In this document: positions 7,526 through 15,254 of the stretch, in pieces | Numbering within the stretch: the stretch's first letter is position 1 | Layout: the number at the start of each line of letters is the position of its first letter | The notes under the pieces: generated by a model | What the model saw: only the letters and a program-made list of their open reading frames with translations | The model's database searches: none | What the model was told of the DNA's origin: nothing | Position numbers and translations under genes: made by a program | DNA from: Rugamonas rubra | GTDB taxonomy: Bacteria; Pseudomonadota; Gammaproteobacteria; Burkholderiales; Burkholderiaceae_D | Reading direction: 5' to 3' | DNA: 64,000 bases | NCBI RefSeq assembly: GCF_900114705.1 | Contig: NZ_FOTW01000004.1 | Span: forward strand, 248,001-312,000

Positions 7526-9202
7526 ATGACTTCCACCGTCAATGAGCTCCATGGCATGGCCGGGACCCTGGAACAATTGTTGCTGGACCGCGAAACGGGA
7601 TGCGACGGGAACACCGCCTACCGCTTTATCATGCGCGCCGACGGCGAGCCCGTCGAATGGAGCTACGCCACCCTGGTGGCGCGCGCGAAGACCATCGCGG
7701 CGGCGCTCCAGCGCCGCAACTTGGCGCGGGAACGGGTGCTGATCCTGTGCTCCATCGGCGAGGACTATGTCTCCACGCTGTTCGGATGCCTGCTGTCCGG
7801 CGCCATCGCCGTGCCCTGCACGCCGATCAAAGCCTCGCGCAACCAAAGCAAGATCCTCCAGATCATACAGAACTGCGGCCCCGGACTGATTGTGTGCGAC
7901 CAGCCGTCCGCGCCGAAAATGCGCACGCTGCTCGATTCATTCGGACTGTATGAGATCGAAGTCGTCGATCCGGTGCAATTGTCGGACGAGGACAACGTTT
8001 GGCGGCGCGCGAACATCGCGGCGGACGACATCGCGTTCCTGCAATACACGTCGGGCTCCACCAGCGCCCCCAAGGGCGTGATCGTCACGCACGCCAACAT
8101 TCTCGCCAACCTGGCGGCGATCACCGGCAAATTCGGCCTGACACGCGCATCCCGCGGACTGGTCTGGTTGCCGCCCTATCACGACATGGGTTTGGTCGGC
8201 GGCATCCTCAACCCGCTGTTCGTCGGCTATCCGGTCACCTTGCTGGCCCCGCTCCTTTTCATACAGAAACCGCTGCGCTGGCTGGAACTGGTCAGCCGCT
8301 ACCGCATCACCGCCAGCGGCGGCCCGAACTTCGGCTATCAAGCCTGCGTCGACCGGATACAGGACGCCGATTGCGCCGACCTGGACCTGCGCTGCTGGCA
8401 ACTGGCCTTCAACGGCGCCGAAAGGGTCAACGCCGCAACCCTGGAGCGGTTCACGGCCAAGTTCGCCCGCTGCGGGTTTGACGGACGCGCGCACTATCCC
8501 ACCTACGGCATGGCGGAGGCCACGCTGATGATCAGCGGCGGCGTGCAAGGCGAGGCTTTCCGGGTCGAGCGGCACATCGCCGGCGGCGGGGAGGGCTGGT
8601 CGCGCGACGTGGTGTGCTGCGGTTCCGTGATCGACGGGCACGCCTTGCTGGTGGTCGACGCCGACAGCGGAGTGGCGCTCGGCGAGGGCGGCGTCGGCGA
8701 AATATGGTTCTCCGGGCCGAGCGTCGCGCGCGGCTATTGGAACGCCGACAACGCCGCGTTCGAAGGCGCCCTGGCCGATCGCCCGGGGCGCTTCCTGCGC
8801 ACGGGCGATCTGGGCGTGCTGATCGACGGCGAGGTGTATCTGCTGGGCCGGGCCAAGGAAATGGTGGTGCTGCGCGGAGCGAACTATTTCCCGACCGATC
8901 TGGAAAACGCGATCCGCGTGTCGCACCCGGCCTTGAATCCCGACGGCATCGTGGTCTTTTCCTGCGCCGCGGAGCTCACCGAAAGGCTGGTGGTGGTGGC
9001 GGAGTTGAAGCGCAACGCCAAGGAGGTCGTCGACAGCGAGGTCCGGACGCGGATCGTCGCCGCCATGGTCGAGGAATACGACATCGCCCCGGACGAGGTG
9101 GTCCTGCTCGACCAGGGCGCGATGCAACGGACCTCCAGCGGAAAACTCATGCGCACGGCGATGAAAAAAAGTTACCTGGAAAAGCGGCCCGCCAACACCT
9201 GA
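7526..9202 (+). CDS. Fatty acyl-AMP ligase (FAAL)
   Basis: This 558-residue member of the adenylate-forming superfamily has the AMP-binding P-loop YTSGSTSAPKGV, the FAAL-type LPPYHDMGLVGGIL block, the substrate-channel motif SGGPNFGYQAC, NGAERVN, and TYGMAEATLMISGG. The hinge region RTGDLGVL and a C-terminal lobe with a Lys near SGKLMR follow. FAALs activate free fatty acids as adenylates and transfer them directly to a carrier protein. The partner is probably carrier protein 2 (14019-14303), used with the second desaturase. An AGAGGAC Shine-Dalgarno precedes the ATG. Confidence 0.93.
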   Translation: MTSTVNELHGMAGTLEQLLLDRETGCDGNTAYRFIMRADGEPVEWSYATLVARAKTIAAALQRRNLARERVLILCSIGEDYVSTLFGCLLSGAIAVPCTPIKASRNQSKILQIIQNCGPGLIVCDQPSAPKMRTLLDSFGLYEIEVVDPVQLSDEDNVWRRANIAADDIAFLQYTSGSTSAPKGVIVTHANILANLAAITGKFGLTRASRGLVWLPPYHDMGLVGGILNPLFVGYPVTLLAPLLFIQKPLRWLELVSRYRITASGGPNFGYQACVDRIQDADCADLDLRCWQLAFNGAERVNAATLERFTAKFARCGFDGRAHYPTYGMAEATLMISGGVQGEAFRVERHIAGGGEGWSRDVVCCGSVIDGHALLVVDADSGVALGEGGVGEIWFSGPSVARGYWNADNAAFEGALADRPGRFLRTGDLGVLIDGEVYLLGRAKEMVVLRGANYFPTDLENAIRVSHPALNPDGIVVFSCAAELTERLVVVAELKRNAKEVVDSEVRTRIVAAMVEEYDIAPDEVVLLDQGAMQRTSSGKLMRTAMKKSYLEKRPANT

Positions 9203-9252
9203 GCCGGCCGCCGTCGTTTCGACCACAACGTTCTATAAGTTCAATTGACAAG

Positions 9253-11013
9253 ATGAGACACTATATCGGTATTGCCTGCACCGGCCACGAGAACGCCCTG
9301 GCCATCGTCGACTCGTCCGGCGAGATCCTGTTCGCCGAGGCGACCGAGCGCTTCCTGCAAAACAAGCGGGCCGTCAACACGCCGGCCGACGACCCGCTGC
9401 GCATCCGCGACCTGATGGAAAAGTACTGCGCCTCGAGCGAAGAGATCGTCGTCGCCAAAACCTGGAGCCAACTCTCCGCCGCCAAGATGCAGGCCGACGC
9501 GGCGCGGATCTTCAAGGCGGTCGCCGGCGCCGATCCGGTGGCCGACCGCGACTGGATCAACCGGGTCGTGTTCCACGCCGGCCTGTGGGACAAGCTGATC
9601 GGGCCGAACCGCCAACTGGCCGGCAACGGCGTGGAGCGGTATTGCAATATGCAAGGAAAGAAATTCATTTCCCGCGCCTACGACCATCATCTGACCCACG
9701 CCGCCTACGCCTGCTTCACCTCGCCGTTCGAGCGGGCGGTCTGCGCGGTGTTCGACGGCTACGGCGAGGGCGTGCACAGCAGCTTCTTCCGCTACGCCGA
9801 CGGCCGGCTCGCGCTGATCGAGCACGAGGCCTCGCCGAACAACTTGTTCGGCTCGCTGTCCAGCCTCGGCCTCTACTACGGCTATACCATCTGCTCCCTG
9901 TTCGGCTTCGACATCGTCAACGGCGAGGAATGGAAAGTGATGGGCCTGGCGCCCTACGGGAAACTGGACGGGGAGCTGTATGCGATTCTGCAGCGCCACA
10001 TCCATGTCGACGGCTTGAACCTGGTCGTCGGCGAACACGCCGCCGCCTCCTACCGGCAACTGCGCGCCTACGCCCGCCGGCCCGGCCAGACCTATCAGGA
10101 CATGGCCGACATCGCCCACACGGCGCAACATCATTTCAACGAGTTGATGTTCGGGGTGTTGCGCCACCTTCACGGGCTGGGCATATCGGACAACCTGGTC
10201 CTCGCCGGCGGCTGCGCGCTGAACTCCACCACGAACGGACTGGTCGAGGCGGCCACCGACTTCCGGCACCTGCATGTCCCGCCCGCGCCCTCCGACGACG
10301 GCAACGCCGTCGGCGCGGCGCTGCTGGCCTTGCAGGAGGATGGCGGCGGCGTGCCGGCGCGGCGTTTCCACAGCCCCTATCTCGGCTCGGCCATCGAGAA
10401 AAAGGAACTCGACCTGTTCCGCAAGAACGCCGCTCGGCTCGGCCGCGTCGAGATCGCGCCGGAAAACATCTGCCGCTACGTCGCCGCCGAGCTGGCCAAG
10501 GGCAAGGTGGTGGCCTGGGTCCAGGGCCGGGCGGAATTCGGTCCGCGCGCGCTGGGCAACAGGTCCATCCTGGCCGATCCGCGCAATGCCGCGATGAAGG
10601 GCAAGATCAACGCCATCGTCAAGTTCCGGGAAAGCTTCCGTCCGTTCGCGCCCTCCGTGCTCGATGAATTCGGCGAGCGCTACTTCGAGAACTATTCCAG
10701 CACCCCGTATATGGAAAGGACGCTGACCATACGCGCCTCGCGCCGCGCGGAAATCGCCGCGGTCTGCCATGCCGACAACACCGGCCGTCTGCAGTCGGTG
10801 CGGCGCGAGTGGAATCCCCGCTTCTACGATCTGATCAGCGCCTTCAACGAGATCACCGGCACGCCGATGCTGCTCAACACCAGCTTGAACGTGATGGGCA
10901 AGCCGATCGTCCACAGCGCGGCCGACGCGATCAGCGTTTTCCTGTCGTCCGGCCTGGACCTGCTGGTGATCGACGACGAGGTGTTCCAAAAAGACGAAGA
11001 GGTATCGGCGTGA
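9253..11013 (+). CDS. O-carbamoyltransferase (NodU/TobZ family)
   Basis: This 586-residue protein has the two-domain layout of the family. The N-terminal Kae1-like part starts GIACTGHENALAIV and carries the metal-site motif DHHLTHAAYA, GGCALNSTTNG and PSDDGNAVGAA. The C-terminal part has EFGPRALGNRSIL and KFRESFRPFAP, which bind carbamoyl phosphate. The reaction uses carbamoyl phosphate and ATP to place a carbamoyl group on a hydroxyl of a small molecule, through carbamoyl-AMP. In this cluster it implies a carbamate, perhaps on an N-hydroxyl or side-chain hydroxyl (inference). Its stop overlaps the GTG start of the next gene (GTGA). The upstream Shine-Dalgarno is weak; the start was set from the family's usual N-terminus. 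Confidence 0.92.
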   Translation: MRHYIGIACTGHENALAIVDSSGEILFAEATERFLQNKRAVNTPADDPLRIRDLMEKYCASSEEIVVAKTWSQLSAAKMQADAARIFKAVAGADPVADRDWINRVVFHAGLWDKLIGPNRQLAGNGVERYCNMQGKKFISRAYDHHLTHAAYACFTSPFERAVCAVFDGYGEGVHSSFFRYADGRLALIEHEASPNNLFGSLSSLGLYYGYTICSLFGFDIVNGEEWKVMGLAPYGKLDGELYAILQRHIHVDGLNLVVGEHAAASYRQLRAYARRPGQTYQDMADIAHTAQHHFNELMFGVLRHLHGLGISDNLVLAGGCALNSTTNGLVEAATDFRHLHVPPAPSDDGNAVGAALLALQEDGGGVPARRFHSPYLGSAIEKKELDLFRKNAARLGRVEIAPENICRYVAAELAKGKVVAWVQGRAEFGPRALGNRSILADPRNAAMKGKINAIVKFRESFRPFAPSVLDEFGERYFENYSSTPYMERTLTIRASRRAEIAAVCHADNTGRLQSVRREWNPRFYDLISAFNEITGTPMLLNTSLNVMGKPIVHSAADAISVFLSSGLDLLVIDDEVFQKDEEVSA

Positions 11014-13103
11014 TACCGGCGGCCGCCCCGGCGCCAGCGGGCGCCCGAGCGCCCGCGTACTCCGCGCACGGCGTCGACGCCATCGCCGGCGCGCGGGCGG
11101 CGGACATGCGGCGGGTGTGTGAAACACTTGCCGAAGAACCCGTCACGGAGTACCGCCTGTTTCTCGCCCAGGGTGTCGCGGCGTTTCTCGACCAGCGCGG
11201 CGGCGGGACGGACAGCGGCCTCGACGGGGCGGCCGAGGCCGCCGCGCGCGCCCTGTCGGCGTGCGTGCGGGGCGCGCGCCACAACGAGCCGCTGCTGATC
11301 CATCTGCAACTGATGGCCTGCGTTTGCGAGCGGCTGTTGGTCCGCGTGGCCGACGTCAGAAATTTCTCCCGGCCCATGATGCATCCGCTGTTCTCCCTGG
11401 TGGAGAATTTCGACCATCTATCGATCTCGGCGACGCTGAAAGCGTTCATCCTGGCCGAGAAGCCGACGTTCAAGCATACGCGGACGCTCGATTCCTACCT
11501 GTCCGACCTGTGCATGGAGGATGAATCCTACCTGGCCGCGAGCATTCCCTTGGCCTTGTCGGCGCTGGCCGTGGAGCGGCTGCCGGAGATTTTCGGCTTC
11601 ACCTACGCGCTGTGGCGCGCCATGGCCCGGGTCGCCCGCGACACGCCCGAGGGCGAATACTATGGACGGCAGTACCGCCGCTTGTCCGCCGCGCTCGAAT
11701 GCATGGAGCGGCAGGGCGGCGGCGCGGCGGCGCTGTCGCGCGCCTTGGAACGGGGCGCGCGCACCCTCGCGTTCTGCCTCGGCCTGCTGGAGGAGGCCAG
11801 CCGTGGGAACGCGGCGCGCTCGGCGCGGCGGGCGGCGCAGATCATGCGGGAAAAAAGCCAGTTCGCCCTTATCCACCACGAGAAGGTCATGCTGGGCGGG
11901 CGGCGCCTGGTGGAGCTGTTCACCGACGCCACGGCGTCGGGCGCCGCCATTCTCGACGCGCTGGAGGCGTCCGATTGGATAGACCCGGACGCCGTCGACG
12001 AGAGCAGGTTCTTCAAGCGGCTGCTCGGTGTCGGCGGAAAGATGCACGGTGTGTTCAGCCAGGTTGAAATCGACGCGCTGAAAAATTATTTCAGGTCGAA
12101 GCGCCACGCCCGGCAGGACACGCCGCATTCCACGGCGCCGTCCGAATTGCTCCAGTTCCTGAGCCGCCACGCGCGGGCGGTGCTCGAGGCGCCGCCCGGC
12201 GCCGGCGGGCCGCCCGTCGACCACCGCGCGGCGTACTATTCGACGATCAACGCGGAGTGGCGGCCCGCCGGCATCGCCGACGCGCAACATGTCGTCCACG
12301 CCGTCTTCGCCGAGTTCGACAAGTGCCGCCCGGCCCTGGAGAGGGATGTGGAGATGCGGGCGTTTCCCTATTCGAGCGAGGCGTTTGAACGGCGCGTCGA
12401 GGAGATCTATTATTCCCAGTCCAGGCAGACCAAGTCCTTGAACCTGGCCGTGGACGACGACGCCCTGGCCGCGATCCATCTCGCTTTCGCCCCGTTCGCC
12501 ATGGTCGACGGATGCTGGCTCAAGAATATCAGCGCCGCCAACCGGGGCGACCGCGCCGGCGAATTGCTGTTCTCGATATTCGCCGACGAGATCGGCAACG
12601 GGATCGACGCGGCGAACCACGCCAACATCTATCAGCGGCTGATGGGCGATTTCGGCTTGGCGCTGCCGCCGCCGTGCCACGCCGGCTTCGCCGCCGACCA
12701 GCGGATTCCGCACCAGGCGTTCAAGGTGCCCGCCTTCCTGGTCGCCATCAACCTGCGCCACACCGAATATTTCCACGAAATACTGGGGCTGAACCTGGCC
12801 ATCGAAATGTCCGGTCTGGACGGCTTTTACGAGGCGATGATCGACAACCTGGAGCGCAGAAAAATGCGCGCCGATTTTTGGCGGGTGCACGTGTCGGCGG
12901 ACAACTTCTCCACCGGGCACGCCAGGCAAAGCGTGCATCTGATCCAGCACCACATGGGCAGGATCGAACGCTATGCCGGGCGCGAGGAGTCGGTGCTGGT
13001 CTGGAACAGGATCTGGCGCGGTTTCTTGACGATGATCTATCTATTCCGGATTGAACTGGCCGTCCTGCTGTCTCAAAAGAAAATCAACCAAACCGTGGCT
13101 TAA
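11010..13103 (+). CDS. Haem-oxygenase-like diiron oxidase with long N-terminal extension
   Basis: The C-terminal half (about residues 410-690) belongs to the iron-containing redox family with a haem-oxygenase-like diiron fold. The candidate metal ligands are all present: Glu527 and His537 in ADEIGNG...NH, Glu599 in LGLNLAIE, and His627, Asp631 and His637 in the HVSADN...GH motif. Known members hydroxylate amines to N-oxides, decarboxylate fatty acids to alkenes or cleave amino acids. The first 330 residues are helical and have a LPEIFGFTYALW segment that echoes the LGLNLA helix, so this part may be a degenerate second copy of the fold. The GTG at 11010 follows GAAGAGG and overlaps the carbamoyltransferase stop; the next in-frame ATG is at 11106. 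The likely role is N-oxidation or oxidative tailoring of the amino-acid part. Confidence 0.85.
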   Translation: MIPAAAPAPAGARAPAYSAHGVDAIAGARAADMRRVCETLAEEPVTEYRLFLAQGVAAFLDQRGGGTDSGLDGAAEAAARALSACVRGARHNEPLLIHLQLMACVCERLLVRVADVRNFSRPMMHPLFSLVENFDHLSISATLKAFILAEKPTFKHTRTLDSYLSDLCMEDESYLAASIPLALSALAVERLPEIFGFTYALWRAMARVARDTPEGEYYGRQYRRLSAALECMERQGGGAAALSRALERGARTLAFCLGLLEEASRGNAARSARRAAQIMREKSQFALIHHEKVMLGGRRLVELFTDATASGAAILDALEASDWIDPDAVDESRFFKRLLGVGGKMHGVFSQVEIDALKNYFRSKRHARQDTPHSTAPSELLQFLSRHARAVLEAPPGAGGPPVDHRAAYYSTINAEWRPAGIADAQHVVHAVFAEFDKCRPALERDVEMRAFPYSSEAFERRVEEIYYSQSRQTKSLNLAVDDDALAAIHLAFAPFAMVDGCWLKNISAANRGDRAGELLFSIFADEIGNGIDAANHANIYQRLMGDFGLALPPPCHAGFAADQRIPHQAFKVPAFLVAINLRHTEYFHEILGLNLAIEMSGLDGFYEAMIDNLERRKMRADFWRVHVSADNFSTGHARQSVHLIQHHMGRIERYAGREESVLVWNRIWRGFLTMIYLFRIELAVLLSQKKINQTVA

Positions 13104-13106
13104 GCG

Positions 13107-13997
13107 ATGGCGATCATAGAAAAATATTCCTCACCTCTTCTCCACGATTCCGATTTCGACTTCGGCGGAAGGCGGCTCCGGTACTCGCTTGAATCCCGCC
13201 AGCAAGACCGGGCCGACGCGCCGGCCGTGGTCTGCGTCCACGGCATCACGCGCACCCGGCACGATTTCCGCTTCCTGGCGTCGCGCTTGGAACGCGGGTT
13301 CGCCACCTACGCGCCGGATTTGATGGGGCATGGCGAGAGCGAGTGGCTGGGCGAAGGGCTGGTTTACCGCAAGGAGATGTTTCTCGCCCAGCTGTCCCAC
13401 TTGCTTGGGCGGATAGGGCAAAAAAGGCTGGGCTATGTCGGCACCTCCTATGGCGGCCTGTTGGGCATACTCCTCGCGGCCGAGCCCGACCGCCGGATCT
13501 CGTGCCTGGTCCTCAACGACACGGGGCCGGGGCTGGATCCGGCGCTGTTTGAAAAAATGGCGAAAATGATCAGCTACTACCCGGTCTTCGGCTCCATGAC
13601 ATCGGCCGGGGTGTGGGTGCGGGCGGCGATGAAGCAGAGCGGCGGCGCGTCCGACGAGATGTTCGACCATTTGCTGCGGCATGGCGTCCGGCAAATCGGC
13701 CCGGACAAGTTCAGCCTGGCCTACGATCCGGCGCTCCCCAAGCTCTACACGGAACAAGGGCAGCGGCCGGCCGATATCTGGGATGTATGGGAGAAAGTGA
13801 AGTGTCCGGTATTGGTGGTGCACGGCAGGCACTCCCAGGTGCTCACCACGTCCATGCTCGAACGCATGAAGGCGACCATGCCCGGCATGGAAGTTTTCGA
13901 AGTGCCCGACGCCGGGCATTTCCCCCACCTGATGAGCGTCGACCAAACCCGGTATGTCGAAGACTGGCTGGCCGCGCATTTACAAGCACAACATTAA
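13107..13997 (+). CDS. Alpha/beta-fold hydrolase
   Basis: This 296-residue cytosolic hydrolase has the oxyanion motif VCVHGITRT, the nucleophile elbow GTSYGG with Ser114 and the C-terminal DAGHFPHL with the catalytic His. In close relatives the catalytic acid lies in a segment of the type SDLLS; here the segment reads HSQVLTT, with Gln at that place, so the triad may be incomplete or the acid may come from elsewhere. In acyl-carrier pathways such a protein often releases or proofreads the thioester product. It lies three bases after the diiron oxidase gene and directly before carrier protein 2. Confidence 0.88.
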   Translation: MAIIEKYSSPLLHDSDFDFGGRRLRYSLESRQQDRADAPAVVCVHGITRTRHDFRFLASRLERGFATYAPDLMGHGESEWLGEGLVYRKEMFLAQLSHLLGRIGQKRLGYVGTSYGGLLGILLAAEPDRRISCLVLNDTGPGLDPALFEKMAKMISYYPVFGSMTSAGVWVRAAMKQSGGASDEMFDHLLRHGVRQIGPDKFSLAYDPALPKLYTEQGQRPADIWDVWEKVKCPVLVVHGRHSQVLTTSMLERMKATMPGMEVFEVPDAGHFPHLMSVDQTRYVEDWLAAHLQAQH

Positions 13998-14018
13998 TAT
14001 TTCAGAAGGAGATAACCC

Positions 14019-14303
14019 ATGGGTAATTTAGTCGCGGAACACGCAGTACTCGACGAGCAAGCGATCGCGCGGTGGCTGGTCGGCCACCTGTCCGGCAAAT
14101 TGGACCTGGCGCCGGAGCGGGTCGACCCGGCCATGACGTTCGCCGAGCAGGGCGTCGATTCGATGATGGCCATCGTGATGTCCGGCGACCTGGCGGAATG
14201 GTCGGGCCGCAATATCGATCCAACCGTCCTCTACGAGTACCCGACGATCGCCGCGCTGGCGAAATACGTCTCCACGCTGGGTGGCGCCGGCAAGCAACCA
14301 TAA
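14019..14303 (+). CDS. Acyl carrier protein 2
   Basis: This 94-residue carrier protein has the attachment motif GVDSM (Ser48) and the C-terminal YEYPTIAALAKYV helix typical of polyketide or FAAL-associated carriers. A near-perfect Shine-Dalgarno AGAAGGAGATAA precedes the ATG, so it is probably the most strongly translated gene of the operon. It is the natural acceptor for the fatty acyl-AMP ligase, and the presenter of the chain to the following desaturase. Confidence 0.9.
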   Translation: MGNLVAEHAVLDEQAIARWLVGHLSGKLDLAPERVDPAMTFAEQGVDSMMAIVMSGDLAEWSGRNIDPTVLYEYPTIAALAKYVSTLGGAGKQP

Positions 14304-14309
14304 CGACAC

Positions 14310-15215
14310 ATGGAAAAGATGGATACATTTAAACAGCTGCACCAGGCGCGCCTGCGCAGGTACGACTATGTGCTGGGCCGGCTCTTCGTGGCGTTGCCGG
14401 TCATCGGCCTGATCGCGGCGGTCGCGCTGCTGTTCGCCGATTGGCGGATCGGCTGGCTGGAGATACTGATGTGCCTGGGGATGTATTTGTTCACGATGAT
14501 GGGGATCGAAGTGGGTTTTCACCGCTGCTTCGCGCACCGGGCCTTTCGCGCCACCCCCGGCCTCGAATGGGTTCTCGCCGTGGCCGGTTCGATGGGGGGG
14601 CACGGCCCGTTGATCTGGTGGGTGACCACCCATCGGCGGCACCACCGCTTTGTCGACACGGCGGACGATCCGCATACCCCGAACAGGAACCTGGACGGGC
14701 TCTGGAAAAACTTGCAGTCGTTCCTGTATGGCTACGTGGGCTGGACCATCGATACCGACGTCAAGCTCAAGGAGGGGTGGCAGCAATTCGGCACGGACCT
14801 GTACAAGAACCGCATCTTGTTCAAGGTGCATTCCAATTTCGCCATGATCGCGCTGGCCGGCATCCTGATCCCGGCCGTGGTTGGCGCGCTGGTTCGGCAG
14901 TCCGTGGAGGGCGCGCTGATGGGCTTGTTGTGGGGCGGACTGGTCCCTGTTTGCATCACGCAGCATCTGTTTTGGATGATCAACGCTTTCGGGCATCGCG
15001 TCGGCAGCCGGCCCTTCAGCAACAAGCTGGTCGGCCGCAGCACGAATTGCTGGTGGCTGGCGTTGCCGACCTTCGGACAGGGATGGCACAACAACCATCA
15101 TGCCGACCCGGCCGCCGCCAGCACGCAAAAAACGTGGTGGCAGCTGGACCCGGGCGCGTGGCTCATCCGCCTGTTCGTCCTGTGCGGCTGGGCCGCCAAG
15201 CCAAACTGGCGTTGA
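14310..15215 (+). CDS. Acyl-CoA/acyl-ACP desaturase-like membrane enzyme (second of two)
   Basis: This 301-residue protein belongs to the stearoyl-CoA-desaturase branch. Its histidine boxes are HRCFAHR (near residue 71), HRRHH (near 108) and HNNHH (near 251), and hydrophobic segments lie at about 25-65 and 175-230. The trio FAAL, carrier protein and desaturase recalls enzyme sets that make terminal alkenes or alkynes on carrier-bound chains. It is the last gene of the plus-strand operon and converges on the condensation-domain gene, with 39 bases between their stops and no clear terminator. Confidence 0.9.
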   Translation: MEKMDTFKQLHQARLRRYDYVLGRLFVALPVIGLIAAVALLFADWRIGWLEILMCLGMYLFTMMGIEVGFHRCFAHRAFRATPGLEWVLAVAGSMGGHGPLIWWVTTHRRHHRFVDTADDPHTPNRNLDGLWKNLQSFLYGYVGWTIDTDVKLKEGWQQFGTDLYKNRILFKVHSNFAMIALAGILIPAVVGALVRQSVEGALMGLLWGGLVPVCITQHLFWMINAFGHRVGSRPFSNKLVGRSTNCWWLALPTFGQGWHNNHHADPAAASTQKTWWQLDPGAWLIRLFVLCGWAAKPNWR

Positions 15216-15254
15216 CCCGGCGCGCCCTTCCGGCGCCGCGGGAGCGGTGCCGCG

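Noticed and set aside
4383-15215. Calling the cluster a classic polyyne cluster
   Set aside because: FAAL, carrier, desaturases and hydrolase are shared with polyyne clusters, but the PLP, ValRS-like, carbamoyltransferase, KAS III and diiron genes do not belong there and no rubredoxin is seen.
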